Positions 10,395 to 19,469 of a DNA stretch of 63,302 nucleotides are shown one piece after another; the first letter of the stretch is position 1; each line of letters begins with the position of its first letter. Both the position numbers and the translations under genes were made by a program. This DNA comes from a bacterium (GTDB lineage: Bacteria; Acidobacteriota; Terriglobia; Terriglobales; Acidobacteriaceae): NCBI GenBank assembly GCA_026225095.1, contig JAMFSC010000095.1, positions 1-63,302 of the forward strand, given 5' to 3'. The notes below the pieces were generated by a model, which was not told the origin of the DNA, ran no database searches, and was given only the letters and a program-made list of their open reading frames with translations.

Positions 10395-11351
10395 CTACAT
10401 GTTGGTGTGGCCGGAGCGCATCTCCTCGTTGAAGGTGGGCTTGATGAAGGCGAGGGCGTCGGCCATGTCGACTTCGTACTGGGCGCGCTGGTCGAGGAGC
10501 TTCTGGGTGGGGCTGGCGAAGGCTGCGTCTTCGGAATCGGAATCGGAATCGGCAGTGGTGATGAGGCCTTCGGCGGTGAGGGCGGCTACGGATCCGGCGA
10601 GGTCGGCGACGGTGGTGTTGAGATACTGGGCGTCGCGTGGATCGAGCAACCAGACGGGCTGGCTGGCTCCGAGGACTCCGGAGAGCCAGTAGGCCTTGGC
10701 GGCGAGATAGGCGCGGCGCTGGGGCTCGGTGGTGTCGTTGAAGACGAACTTCTTCTGCTTCATGGAGTAGAAGCGGGTGGTGACGGTGACGGGCTGGCGG
10801 TTGCCGCTCTTGACGAGCTCGAGCTGGCCCTGGTCCATGGTCTTGCGGACGGCGTTGTAGATGAAGCTTTCGGCGAAGGGCTGCTCCATGGCGGCGACGA
10901 TCTCGGCGAAGGTGACGGTCATGGAGGCGGCGACCTTGGCGTGGAGGGGGCTGGCTTCGCCGTCTTCGAGGCGGACTTCGCCGTGGACGAGGAAGGTGTC
11001 GGCTCCGGAGCTGGAGGGGTGGAAGGGCCAGGCGAAGCGGCCGAAGCTGAGGGGCAGGCCGGAGAGGGTGAGGAAGCAGTCGGGGCGGGGGTTGCGGAGG
11101 CGGGAGGCGGCTTCGGCGAGGTAGACGGCGACCTCGGAGCGGAGGTCGGGCCGGCCGAACTCGAAGCCTTCGCTCATCTCGACGGGGAGGGTTTTGGAGG
11201 GGTCGGCGGCGAGGGCGAGGGTGAACTTTGTCGTGGGTTTGCCGGAGAAGTCGGTGCCGGCCTCCGCGGCGGCGACGAGGAGGCCGGCGGTGCGGGCGGC
11301 CTGTTCGACCTGGGCCATCAATACGGTGGTGGATCCTGATTCGGTGGGCAT
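10395..11351 (-). CDS. Hypothetical protein (318 residues)
   Basis: Unrecognised cytoplasmic protein of 318 residues with no signal peptide or membrane helix. The start MPTESGSTTVLMAQ at 11351 is taken because any longer reading would run into the permease gene beginning at 11455. The sequence has an alanine-rich N-terminal helix, a beta-rich middle (FSGKPTTKFTLALA, FLTLSGLPLSFGRF) and an acidic low-complexity serine/aspartate stretch (TTADSDSDSEDAA) near residue 275. It lies in the same direction as and about 100 bases downstream of the PadR-permease pair, but the gap and the lack of a good ribosome site leave the operon relation open. Confidence 0.65.
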   Translation of the reverse strand: MPTESGSTTVLMAQVEQAARTAGLLVAAAEAGTDFSGKPTTKFTLALAADPSKTLPVEMSEGFEFGRPDLRSEVAVYLAEAASRLRNPRPDCFLTLSGLPLSFGRFAWPFHPSSSGADTFLVHGEVRLEDGEASPLHAKVAASMTVTFAEIVAAMEQPFAESFIYNAVRKTMDQGQLELVKSGNRQPVTVTTRFYSMKQKKFVFNDTTEPQRRAYLAAKAYWLSGVLGASQPVWLLDPRDAQYLNTTVADLAGSVAALTAEGLITTADSDSDSEDAAFASPTQKLLDQRAQYEVDMADALAFIKPTFNEEMRSGHTNM

Positions 11352-11454
11352 GATCGGTGGGGGCTCTACTTTCTGCTTTTCTGCTGGGTTTATTTTACCT
11401 TGGCGATATTCATGGCCTCCTCGCGGACATTGGTTCTGGTCAACTTCCGTGCTC

Positions 11455-14145
11455 TTATTCGGCTCGAAGTGCTTCGACGGGGTCGATCGCAGCGGTGCGA
11501 CGTGCGGGGAGATAGCTTGCCAGGGCGGCTGCCGTGGCCAGAACAAGCGGGACGGCGGTGAAGGTGACCGGATCGAGCGGGCTGATGCCGAACAAGAGGG
11601 TTCGCATGAGGCGCACGAGGGCGGCTGCGGCACCGAGTCCAATCGCCGTCCCGACCCCGGTCAGCACAAGGGCCGAGCGGACGAACATCCAAACGAGTTC
11701 ACTCTTCTTGGCGCCGAGGGCCATCCGGATGCCAATCTCGCGGGTACGTTGCGAGACGGCGTAGGAGATCACGCCGTAGATCCCAAGTATCCCGAGACCG
11801 AGTGCCATGGCGCCAGCGATTGCGAGCATGACGAGGGTGAAGGAGGTGCGCGCCATCGAGTCGCTGTAGAGATCCTGCATGGTGCTGATGTCCGCGACCG
11901 GCAGATTCGAATTCACGGACCAGACGGCCTGCTGCATCTCCTGAATGAAGGTCTGCGTGCCGGCGCGACTGCTGCGGACTGCGAAGTAGGCATTTCGCCA
12001 GGCCCGCAGCTTCTTCGGAGCGGATGGATCGGGCGGTAAGGAAGGCCAGTACACGGTCGCAGGTGAGACTTGATCGACGCCATTCTCGCGTACATCCTCG
12101 ACGACGCCCACCACTTCATGCCAGGGCATCGCTGTATTCTCTCGGAACCTCTTGCCGATTGCGGCTTGCGGCGATCCCCACAGCGTGCGGGAGAGACCTT
12201 CGGACAGGATTCCCATTGGTCTTAAGTCGTAGACCTCCGCCCATGTGAAATCGCGGCCGGCGACGAGCCGCGTGCCGGCGGTGCGGAAGTATCCGGGAGA
12301 GACGTAGTTGAAGAGACGCATGGGGGCGTTGTCATTGTCGTACACCTTGCCGTCGATGAGGATCTGATCCCAGCTCGGTTCGGCTCCGCTCATTGGGACG
12401 GAGGCGGCGAAGCCAGCGGATGAGACGCCGGGAATGACGGCCAGCTTGTCCACGATGCTGTTCTGCATGCGCACTACGGTGCTGGAATCGGCGACCAGCA
12501 TCTCCGGGATGGAGAGGCGCATGACCTGAAGGGATGCGGGATCTGAGAAGCCGGGATCGACGTTGCGCATCGCCACGAAGGTGCGGATCATCAGGACGGC
12601 GCCGATGAGCAGGACCAGCGCCATGGCGACCTGCGCCGTGACGAGCAAGTTCCGTCCGCGCTGCCTCTCGCGGCTGACACTCGATGTCCGCATGGCGCCC
12701 AGCAGAGGGAGGCGCTGCTGGGACGGCGCATAGCGCAGTACCGGGACAGCGCCAAAGAATACGCCGGAGAGCACGGATAGAAGGACTGTGAAGCCTACGG
12801 ACCAGCCGTCGAGCGAGATTTCGCCGAGACGCGGGAGTTGCGCCGGCCCGACTGTCGTTAGGAGACGTATTCCTCCATAGGCCACCGCTACGCCAACGAA
12901 TCCTCCCAGAAGGCCGAGCGTCAGGCTCTCCAGAAGGAGTTCCCGGGCGATGCGCCATCGTCCGGCGCCGAGGGCTGTGCGGACCGCAAGCTCCTGCTGG
13001 CGCGCATCGGTTCGAACCAGCAGCAGGTTGGCCACGTTGGTGCAGGCGATCAGCATCACCACCCCGATCGTCGCCATCACGATCCAGAGAACGGTGTCGA
13101 TGCCTCCGACCATGAACTCCTTCAGGGGCTGTAGGGCGGGCGCGATCTTCCATCGCAGATACCAGTGGGGGTCGGTGCCCGGGCCGTTGGACCAGGAATC
13201 CATCCAGACGTTCAGCAGGGCCGCCACGTCTGCGTTGGCCTGGGCGAGGGTGACCCCTGGGCGAAGCCGGGCGATGCCTCGATATGCGAAGCCGGCGAGT
13301 GGCTCTTTGACCGGATCAAAGGCCAGCGGAACCAGGAGATCGAAGTCGTAGTTGAGGATCTTGAATCCGCGCGGCATCACGCCGGCGATGACGCGTGGTT
13401 GAGAGTTGACACTGACGGCGCGGCCCACGACTCCAGGGTCGCCGCCGAAGCGACGCTGCCAATACCCATAGCTCAGCATGATCCGCCCCAGGCTGTGCGA
13501 GTCCTGGTCGGTGGCCGTCAGCCATTGTCCTGTGTAGGCGGGAACATGCAGCGTCTCGAGCACGCCGCCGGAGATCTGCGCGGTGTTGACCTGCTCGGGC
13601 TGGGCGACGCCGGTGATGCTGGCCGTCCCCGGACCCCACACTCCTATGGACTGGAACGCGCGATTCCGGGCCGCGAAGGTGAGATACATGGATGCCGACA
13701 GGCGCAGCTCGGCGCGAAACTCGGCGAGTCCAGGGGCGCCGGGCGCATTGAGGTGGAGCGCGACCAGCTGCTCCGGCTCGGGATAGGCCAGCGGCCGCAA
13801 CAGCACGCTGTTGAGTACGCTGAAGACCGCCGTATTGGCTCCGATGCCGATGGCCAGGGTCATCACCACGGTGATGGCGAATCCCAGTGATCGGCCCAGC
13901 CGACGGAACACATGCTTCAGATCTACGAGGAGGGATTCGAGTCTCCGCCACTGCCACACCTCACGGCTTCTCTCGCTGAGGAGTGTCACGTTTCCGAAGT
14001 CGCGGCGGGCGTTTTGTTCGGCCATGGCGCGCGACATGCCCTTCTCCATGAGTTCGTCGATCCGCTCGTCGATGTGCTCCTGGATGGAGACCGAGATGTC
14101 GTCATAGCGGCGCTTTCTGAAGAAGAACGAACGGAACCATGACAT
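11455..14145 (-). CDS. MacB-like duplicated orphan permease (ADOP family)
   Basis: Inner-membrane permease of the ADOP group, which resembles two FtsX/MacB permease units in one chain and has no ATPase next to it. Of 896 residues, the first 90 form a soluble N-terminal domain (HIDERIDELMEKGMSRAMA, NARRDFGN). Then comes the first membrane helix (AITVVMTLAIGIGANTAVFS), a large periplasmic domain, three helices (near residues 380-470), a second periplasmic domain and a final set of helices (LVMLAIAGAMALGLGILGIYG, DPVEALRAE end). It starts 12 bases after the PadR gene, so the two are one transcript. This regulator-permease pairing is typical of Acidobacteria. The transported substrate is unknown. 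Confidence 0.9.
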   Translation of the reverse strand: MSWFRSFFFRKRRYDDISVSIQEHIDERIDELMEKGMSRAMAEQNARRDFGNVTLLSERSREVWQWRRLESLLVDLKHVFRRLGRSLGFAITVVMTLAIGIGANTAVFSVLNSVLLRPLAYPEPEQLVALHLNAPGAPGLAEFRAELRLSASMYLTFAARNRAFQSIGVWGPGTASITGVAQPEQVNTAQISGGVLETLHVPAYTGQWLTATDQDSHSLGRIMLSYGYWQRRFGGDPGVVGRAVSVNSQPRVIAGVMPRGFKILNYDFDLLVPLAFDPVKEPLAGFAYRGIARLRPGVTLAQANADVAALLNVWMDSWSNGPGTDPHWYLRWKIAPALQPLKEFMVGGIDTVLWIVMATIGVVMLIACTNVANLLLVRTDARQQELAVRTALGAGRWRIARELLLESLTLGLLGGFVGVAVAYGGIRLLTTVGPAQLPRLGEISLDGWSVGFTVLLSVLSGVFFGAVPVLRYAPSQQRLPLLGAMRTSSVSRERQRGRNLLVTAQVAMALVLLIGAVLMIRTFVAMRNVDPGFSDPASLQVMRLSIPEMLVADSSTVVRMQNSIVDKLAVIPGVSSAGFAASVPMSGAEPSWDQILIDGKVYDNDNAPMRLFNYVSPGYFRTAGTRLVAGRDFTWAEVYDLRPMGILSEGLSRTLWGSPQAAIGKRFRENTAMPWHEVVGVVEDVRENGVDQVSPATVYWPSLPPDPSAPKKLRAWRNAYFAVRSSRAGTQTFIQEMQQAVWSVNSNLPVADISTMQDLYSDSMARTSFTLVMLAIAGAMALGLGILGIYGVISYAVSQRTREIGIRMALGAKKSELVWMFVRSALVLTGVGTAIGLGAAAALVRLMRTLLFGISPLDPVTFTAVPLVLATAAALASYLPARRTAAIDPVEALRAE

Positions 14146-14157
14146 TCCACACCCCCC

Positions 14158-14502
14158 TTATGGTCTGGCTGCTGCAAGTACCCGGGTGAAGCCCGCAAAC
14201 ATCCGCTCGAAGCTGATGACCTCGCGTTCGAGATGACCAATCCCCGCTGCGGTGAGGCGATAGATTCGCGTCGGTCTGCCCTTGGCAGAGACCCCGGCCT
14301 CAGCCTCCAGGAGGCCTTCCTTCAGCATTCGCTGGAGCGCCGGATAGAGCGATCCCTCTTCGACCTGGAGCAGATCATCGGAGACCTGCTTGATGTGTTT
14401 GACCAGCGCATAGCCATGCATGGGTTGCAGGCGGAGAGATTGGAGAATCATGATTTCGAGAGCTCCGGGGAAGAGGTCGCGCCGTTCGGGATTCTTGGCC
14501 AT
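14158..14502 (-). CDS. PadR family transcriptional regulator
   Basis: A 114-residue winged-helix repressor. The PadR signature is plain: GALEIMILQSLRLQPMHGYAL, then EEGSLYPALQRM (recognition helix) and GRPTRIYRLTAAG (wing). A short C-terminal helix (EREVISFERMFAGF) serves for dimerisation. It is co-transcribed with the ADOP permease 12 bases downstream and probably represses both through the perfect palindrome at 14521-14545, just upstream of its start. The inducing ligand is unknown. No clear ribosome site precedes ATG 14502. Confidence 0.9.
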   Translation of the reverse strand: MAKNPERRDLFPGALEIMILQSLRLQPMHGYALVKHIKQVSDDLLQVEEGSLYPALQRMLKEGLLEAEAGVSAKGRPTRIYRLTAAGIGHLEREVISFERMFAGFTRVLAAARP

Positions 14503-14520
14503 GCGGAATCGTAACTTTAG

Positions 14521-14545
14521 AATACCTATTCTGACAATAGGTATT
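14521..14545. promoter_or_regulatory. Probable PadR operator (perfect inverted repeat)
   Basis: AATACCTATT and AATAGGTATT form a perfect ten-base inverted repeat around a five-base spacer (CTGAC). It lies 19 bases upstream of the padR start in the only strongly AT-rich stretch nearby, where the promoter must be. Autorepression through such a site is standard for PadR proteins. Confidence 0.75.
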
Positions 14546-14602
14546 TTATTGCAATAGAAACCGTCGCTGCTGTATCTGGGTGGCTGATGGCAGAATGGTG
14601 AG

Positions 14603-15916
14603 ATGAATATGACGCATGCGGGGAGTGGCCGGCGGGTGAATACGCCTCGCCAAGTGTTGTTTGCGAGCCTGATTGGGACGGCGGTTGAGTTTTTCGACTT
14701 TTATATCTATGCGACGGCGGCGGTGCTGGTGTTTCCGAAGCTGTTTTTCCCGGCTTCTGATCCGGCTTCGGCGATCCTCGCTTCGCTGGCTACGTTTGGG
14801 ATCGCGTTCCTGGCGCGGCCGATCGGGTCGGCTTTGTTTGGGCACTTTGGCGATCGCGTTGGACGGAAGACGACGCTGGTGATCGCGCTCTCAACGATGG
14901 GGCTTTCGACGGTGGCGATTGGGATGCTGCCGACGTATGCGTCGATCGGGTTCCTGGCTCCGCTGGGGCTCGCGATCTGCCGGTTTGGCCAGGGGATCGG
15001 GCTGGGCGGGGAGTGGGGTGGGGCGGTGCTGCTGGCGATCGAGAATGCTCCGCCGGGCAAGCGGGCGTGGTATGGGATGTTTCCACAGCTTGGGGCTCCG
15101 ATTGGATTTTTTCTGTCGGGGAGTGTGTTTCTGCTGTTGTCGCGGGTGCTGACGAATCAGCAGTTCTTCGACTTTGGCTGGAGGCTGCCGTTTCTTTCAA
15201 GTGCGGTGCTGGTGTTGTTGGGGCTGTATGTGCGGCTGACGATTACCGAGACGCCGGTGTTCCAGGAGGCTGCGGGCCGGGGCGACCAGGTGAAGGTACC
15301 GATGTTTGTCGTGTTTCGGGATCACTGGCGGGAGCTGATCTCGGGGGTGCTGGTCTGCCTGGCGACGTTCGTGCTGTTCTACCTGATGATCGTGTTTACG
15401 CTCTCGTGGGGGACGACGGCGCTGGGGTATCCGCGGACGAAGTTTCTGGAGATGCAGATGTTTGGCGTGATCTTCTTTGCGGCGACGATTCCGATTGCGG
15501 CGAAGCTGGCGGAGCGCGGGCGGAAGAAAGTCATGCTGGTGATTACGGCGGCGATCGGGGTCTTTGGGCTGGTGATGGCCCCGATGTTTACGGCGGGGAC
15601 CGCGGGCGCGGTCGGGATGCTGGCGCTTGGGCTGGGGCTGATGGGGATGACCTATGGGCCGCTGGGGACAGTGCTGTCGGAGATGTTTCCGACGCGGGTC
15701 CGGTATACGGGGAGCTCACTGGCGTTCAGCGTGGCGGGGATCCTGGGGGCGTCGGTGACTCCTTATATCGCTACGTGGCTGGCTCGATACCATGGGTTGC
15801 CGTATGCGGGGTACTACCTGACGGGGTCGGCGGCGCTGACGTTTGTGGGGCTGCTTTCGATTCGGGAGACGCGGGATGAAGACCTGGCGGGAGTGAAGGT
15901 GGCGGCGGGGATCTGA
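14603..15916 (+). CDS. MFS transporter of the metabolite:H+ symporter type
   Basis: A 437-residue secondary transporter with about 12 membrane helices. Signatures of the MHS subgroup (ShiA/KgtP/ProP-like) are present: TAVEFFDFYIYATAA in helix 1, the loop GHFGDRVGRKTTL between helices 2 and 3, and GQGIGLGGEWGGAV in helix 4-5. The likely substrate is a small organic acid or osmolyte carried in with protons, but it cannot be assigned. The gene stands alone, divergent from padR; the padR operator lies about 60 bases upstream, so a shared control is possible. Confidence 0.88.
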   Translation: MNMTHAGSGRRVNTPRQVLFASLIGTAVEFFDFYIYATAAVLVFPKLFFPASDPASAILASLATFGIAFLARPIGSALFGHFGDRVGRKTTLVIALSTMGLSTVAIGMLPTYASIGFLAPLGLAICRFGQGIGLGGEWGGAVLLAIENAPPGKRAWYGMFPQLGAPIGFFLSGSVFLLLSRVLTNQQFFDFGWRLPFLSSAVLVLLGLYVRLTITETPVFQEAAGRGDQVKVPMFVVFRDHWRELISGVLVCLATFVLFYLMIVFTLSWGTTALGYPRTKFLEMQMFGVIFFAATIPIAAKLAERGRKKVMLVITAAIGVFGLVMAPMFTAGTAGAVGMLALGLGLMGMTYGPLGTVLSEMFPTRVRYTGSSLAFSVAGILGASVTPYIATWLARYHGLPYAGYYLTGSAALTFVGLLSIRETRDEDLAGVKVAAGI

Positions 15917-15993
15917 GGCGGGATTCGGTCGGACGAGATTCGTCTGAGATGCCCATTCTCTGTCAAAGATATTCCGTAAGTGATTGATTTATA

Positions 15994-16086
15994 TGGCGGA
16001 GAGTGGGGGATTCGAACCCCCGGTAGAACTTTTGGTCCTACAACGGTTTAGCAAACCGCCGCCTTCAGCCACTCGGCCAACTCTCC
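15994..16086 (-). tRNA. tRNA-Ser (anticodon GCU)
   Basis: Class II tRNA read on the - strand. Acceptor GGAGAGT (16086-16080) pairs with ACTCTCC (16004-15998), discriminator G, and an encoded CCA (15996-15994). The anticodon loop TTTGCTAA gives GCU for AGC/AGU codons. The long variable arm (TGTAGGACC...TTCTACC) and the T-loop GGGTTCGAATCCC are present. I see no integrated element beside it. Confidence 0.95.
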
Positions 16087-16230
16087 GTCCGTGTCCCCGC
16101 TCTTTGTTTCGATAGCCGGGACGAAGTCGATTATAGCGCGTGAGGTGAAGGTGGCGCGTGCTGGGGCTGAATTTGTGATTAGATTTGTTCTACGGATTCG
16201 GGATTCCCTTCCGTTGGAGGTGGGCGAGGA

Positions 16231-17592
16231 TTGACCAAGACGGCTGTGGGGTGGGGTGGCTCGGCTGGGTCGGGCAGGGCGCGGGTGTCGCGGAAGATGC
16301 AGCTGCTGCCGCTGATCTGCGCGACCTACTTCATGGTTTCGGGCGGGCCTTATGGGCTCGAGGACATTATTGGGAAGGCGGGGTATGGGCGTGCGATGGC
16401 GCTGCTGCTGCTGGTGCCGCTTTTCTGGAGTCTGCCGACCTCTCTGATGATCGGGGAACTGGCTACCGCGATTCCAATGGAGGGCGGGTTTTACCAGTGG
16501 GTGCGGCGCGCGATGGGGCCTTTCTGGGGGTTTCAGGAGGCGTGGCTAAGTCTTGCGGCCAGCGTCTTCGACATGGCCATCTATCCGACGACGTTTGTGC
16601 TGTATCTGTCGCATGTGGCGCCCTGGTTGACGACGGGGTATCGCGGGTGGGGGCTTAAGCTGGCGATCGTGGCGATCAGCGCGGCCTGGAATCTGCGGGG
16701 GGCCGCCTCGGTGGGGATTGGCTCGGTGCGGATGATGATGATCTCGCTTTCGCCGTTCGTGGTGCTGATCGGGCTGGCGGTGTGGCGGGGGATGCACGAG
16801 GGATTTCTGCCGGCGGCGGCGGGGGCTCCGGAGACAGTGGATCTGTCCGGAGCGTTGCTGGTGGCGCTTTGGAACTACATGGGCTGGGATAACGCGAGCA
16901 CGATTGCCCAGGAGGTTGAGGATCCGCAGCGGAACTATCCGCGGGCGATGCTGTGGTCGACGCTGGCTGTGATGTGCGTCTACACGCTGCCTCTGGCGGC
17001 GGTTTGGGCGATGGGGATTGCGGCGGAGCGGTTTTCAACGGGCGCGTGGGTCGATGCGGCGGCTCTGCTGGGGGGTGGCGGGCTGGCGCTGGCGGTGGTT
17101 TTGGCGGGGTCGCTCGATGGGCTGGGGACGTTCAACGCGCTGACGCTCTCGCTGACACGTCTGCCTTATGCGATGGCGCTGGATGGGCTGGCGCCGCGTC
17201 TACTGGCTCGGCGGCTGGCCAACGGAGTGCCGTGGGCGAGCGTGCTGGTTTGCGGTCTGGGCTGGGCACTGGCGCTGGGATTTACATTCGAGCGGCTGAT
17301 CTCGATCGACCTGGTGTTGTACGGGGCTTCGCTGGTGCTGGAGTTCGTGGCGCTGATTGTGCTTCGGGTGCGGGAGCCGGAGCTGAATCGGCCGTTCCGG
17401 GTGCCGGGCGGGATGGCTGGTGCGGTGCTTGTGGGGGTAGGGCCAACGGTGCTGATCGGGTTCGCGTTGTGGGCGGCGCGGGGGGAGGTGGTCGGAGTGC
17501 TGCCGGCGCTGGTCTTCGCGGCGCTGGTGGGGGGAGCCGGACCCCTGGCGTATGGGTTGATGCGGATCGGCAAGGCTCGGGCGGCGGTTTGA
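16231..17592 (+). CDS. APC superfamily amino acid permease
   Basis: A 453-residue permease with about 12 membrane helices. The APC hallmark lies in helix 1 (MVSGGPYGLEDIIGKAGYG), followed by TSLMIGELATAIPMEGGFYQWVRRAMG in helices 2-3 and WDNASTIAQEVEDPQRNYPRA in the middle, which is typical of amino acid or polyamine transporters. The start is TTG 16231, supported by GGAGG ten bases upstream; the next ATG is too far inside. It is a single-gene unit after the tRNA, with a shared hairpin terminator facing the pyrophosphatase gene. The substrate is not known. Confidence 0.88.
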   Translation: MTKTAVGWGGSAGSGRARVSRKMQLLPLICATYFMVSGGPYGLEDIIGKAGYGRAMALLLLVPLFWSLPTSLMIGELATAIPMEGGFYQWVRRAMGPFWGFQEAWLSLAASVFDMAIYPTTFVLYLSHVAPWLTTGYRGWGLKLAIVAISAAWNLRGAASVGIGSVRMMMISLSPFVVLIGLAVWRGMHEGFLPAAAGAPETVDLSGALLVALWNYMGWDNASTIAQEVEDPQRNYPRAMLWSTLAVMCVYTLPLAAVWAMGIAAERFSTGAWVDAAALLGGGGLALAVVLAGSLDGLGTFNALTLSLTRLPYAMALDGLAPRLLARRLANGVPWASVLVCGLGWALALGFTFERLISIDLVLYGASLVLEFVALIVLRVREPELNRPFRVPGGMAGAVLVGVGPTVLIGFALWAARGEVVGVLPALVFAALVGGAGPLAYGLMRIGKARAAV

Positions 17593-17611
17593 GGGCCGGG
17601 CTTAAGGCGTT

Positions 17612-17643
17612 GAGGACCGCGGCTTTGGGCCTGCGGTCCCCTC
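17612..17643. terminator. Hairpin between convergent permease and ppa genes
   Basis: GGACCGC (17614-17620) pairs with GCGGTCC (17633-17639), extended by GA/TC-type pairs outside and GG/CC inside. It lies in the 75-base gap between two convergent genes. There is no clear T-tract on either strand. Confidence 0.55.
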
Positions 17644-17667
17644 ATCCTGCCGGATACATCTGCTGCT

Positions 17668-18237
17668 TTACTTGTGGGGAACCGGCTTGGGCTGCGGGTT
17701 GGCCTTGTTGTCGATGAAGCGCTGCTGGGCTTCGAGCACCTTGTTGCGGGCGTAGGAGGCGTCACGCCAGCCCTTGACTTCCACGCGCTTGCCTTCTAGG
17801 TCCTTGTAGATGGCGAAGAAGTGGGTGATCTCGCGGAGCATGTGGGGGTAGATCTCGGAGAAGTTCCAGACATCCTTGTATCGGGGGTTGGCTTCGCCGA
17901 CGCAGAGGACTTTCTCATCGCCGAGGCCCTGGTCGAGCATCTCGAGCAGGCCGATGGGGCGGACCTCCATCACGCATCCGGGAAAGCTGGGGGCATCGAC
18001 GAGGACCAGCACATCGAGCGGGTCGCCGTCGTCGCCGAGGGTGCTTGGGATGAAGCCGTAGTCGCCGGGATAGTGGACCGGCGAGTACAGGTTCCGGTCG
18101 AGGCGGAAGACGCCGAGTTCCTTGTCGTACTCGTACTTGTTGATTCCCTCGTGAGGGATTTCGATGACGGCGTTGATGACTTCGGGAGACCGCTTCCCAA
18201 CAGGGAGCTCAAGGTAGTTCGGCATAGAGTGTGGCAT
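17668..18237 (-). CDS. ppa: Inorganic pyrophosphatase (family I)
   Basis: Soluble pyrophosphatase that hydrolyses the pyrophosphate released in biosynthesis. The family signature DGDPLDVLV with its metal-binding aspartates is present, along with NKYEYDKE, YPGDYGFIP, and the lysine of FFAIYKDLEGKRVEVKGW. About 189 residues from MPHSMPNYLELP (18237); an ATG at 18225 is the alternative. A GAGAAGAG lies almost against the first ATG, so the ribosome site does not settle the choice. The bases up to the divergent purS gene (18238-18400) are rich in hairpins, but I recognise no riboswitch there. Confidence 0.93.
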   Translation of the reverse strand: MPHSMPNYLELPVGKRSPEVINAVIEIPHEGINKYEYDKELGVFRLDRNLYSPVHYPGDYGFIPSTLGDDGDPLDVLVLVDAPSFPGCVMEVRPIGLLEMLDQGLGDEKVLCVGEANPRYKDVWNFSEIYPHMLREITHFFAIYKDLEGKRVEVKGWRDASYARNKVLEAQQRFIDNKANPQPKPVPHK

Positions 18238-18401
18238 CTCTTCTCGTGGATCGATTTGCTCGCTGCGGGAGCGACTTGAAAGCAATGGACGGCAGGGCAG
18301 ATGCCTTCCCGGGGTGGTTTGACGCGTTTCTCCCGGAAGGAGGCTACTCCGGGCAAAGACGGACAACGGCACGTAGCGCCCTGGTTCGCGGGCTGCATCC
18401 G

Positions 18402-18428
18402 TTGGAATTGCTGTATCAAGTCTATAAT
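18402..18428 (+). promoter_or_regulatory. Promoter of purS (leaderless transcript likely)
   Basis: A perfect -10 box TATAAT at 18423-18428 with TTGGAA at 18402-18407 (15-base spacer). The -10 box ends only eight bases before the purS ATG, so transcription would begin at or next to the start codon. No ribosome site precedes the ATG. Confidence 0.6.
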
Positions 18429-18436
18429 CGATCAAA

Positions 18437-18682
18437 ATGAAGGCTCATGTCTACGTGACGTTAAAGAGAACGGTGCTGGATGCGCAGGGGCAGACGATCG
18501 CCGATGCGCTGCGGCGCATGCGGTATGCGGGGGTTGCAGACGTTCGGCAGGGCAAGTATTTCCTGTTGACGCTGGAGGACGGCCTGGGCCAGGAAGCGGC
18601 CGAGGCGGAGGTTGGGCGGATCGCGCGCGAGGTGCTGGTGAATCCTGTTATCGAAGAATTCACGATGCGACTGGAATCCTGA
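18437..18682 (+). CDS. purS: Phosphoribosylformylglycinamidine synthase subunit PurS
   Basis: Small subunit of the PurSQL complex, which converts FGAR to FGAM in purine synthesis; PurS docks PurQ onto PurL. The 81-residue protein has the full PurS pattern: HVYVTLKRTVLDAQGQTI, ALRRMRYAGVADVRQGKYF, and VNPVIEEFTMRL at the end. PurQ and PurL are not next to it here, which is unusual because the three often form one operon. The ATG follows a -10 box so closely that the message is probably leaderless. Confidence 0.92.
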   Translation: MKAHVYVTLKRTVLDAQGQTIADALRRMRYAGVADVRQGKYFLLTLEDGLGQEAAEAEVGRIAREVLVNPVIEEFTMRLES

Positions 18683-18808
18683 AGGCAGGTGTTGGGTGCC
18701 AGGGTTGTGCTCGAAATGGATCGGGTGCAACCAAAGCAGTATTGCAGCCGCAGGATGCGTCCTAGAGGATGAGTCCTGGGCCTGGGCCCGGCACCTTCGA
18801 GGGAAAAC

Positions 18809-19408
18809 ATGATCTTGACGAAGAAAACGATACTTCGCCCGCTGGCTGGCCTTTTTCTGGGGTTGGCGCTGACAGGGACGGCATTTGGACAGGCAGGCAC
18901 CACGGCAGACCGGTCGGCGGACGTGAACGTCTTCGCCGGTGTGTCGCATGTGGATCCGGACTACGGCGAGCCACAGGTGGGATATGTCTTCGGTGCGGAC
19001 TACACGCGGTTTTTTCGGCACCTCTATGCCGCTCCGTCGCTGGAGTTGCGGGCGACGATCAGTCCCAAGGGCAGGACGGTGGGCGAAAACGTGTACTCGG
19101 GCGGTTTGAAGCTCGAGCATCTGTACCATCGGCGATATCACGCGTACGTGGATGCGCTGGCGGGCTGGAGCAAGATTAATTTTGTGATTCCGGCTCATGC
19201 GCCGGGAGGGATCGTGGAGAGCTCCGATACTGGCCTGGCGCTGACGTATGGAGGCGGGGTCGATGTGGATGTCTTCCGCAATTATGCGGTCAAGGCAGAC
19301 TTCCAGGGATCGAGCTGGAGGGGACTCGATATTGGAACGCTCAGCCCGTCGGCACTGACTGTCGGGGTCGTGTATCACATTCCGGCTCACTTTGGGCACC
19401 GGGAGTAA
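18809..19408 (+). CDS. Outer-membrane beta-barrel protein
   Basis: A 199-residue exported protein. The signal peptide (ILTKKTILRPLAGLFLGLA, cleavage near AFGQA) is followed by alternating hydrophobic beta strands with glycines and aromatics, for example VNVFAGVSHVD, VGYVFGADYTRFFRH, YVDALAGWSKINF, and the final strand ALTVGVVYHIPAHFGHRE. This is the pattern of an OmpA/OmpW-like eight-stranded barrel. ATG 18809 has AGGGAAAAC just upstream. The function is unknown; it is a monocistronic gene between purS and the heme operon. Confidence 0.72.
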   Translation: MILTKKTILRPLAGLFLGLALTGTAFGQAGTTADRSADVNVFAGVSHVDPDYGEPQVGYVFGADYTRFFRHLYAAPSLELRATISPKGRTVGENVYSGGLKLEHLYHRRYHAYVDALAGWSKINFVIPAHAPGGIVESSDTGLALTYGGGVDVDVFRNYAVKADFQGSSWRGLDIGTLSPSALTVGVVYHIPAHFGHRE

Positions 19409-19469
19409 GCGGCGGACTGGTCTCCGGCGTGGTTCAAGGTGCTAGGCTTGAGGCTGGAGACAGTCGACC

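Noticed and set aside
15994..16086. Integration site for a mobile island at tRNA-Ser
   Set aside because: No integrase, direct repeat of the tRNA end or change in gene style is seen on either side.
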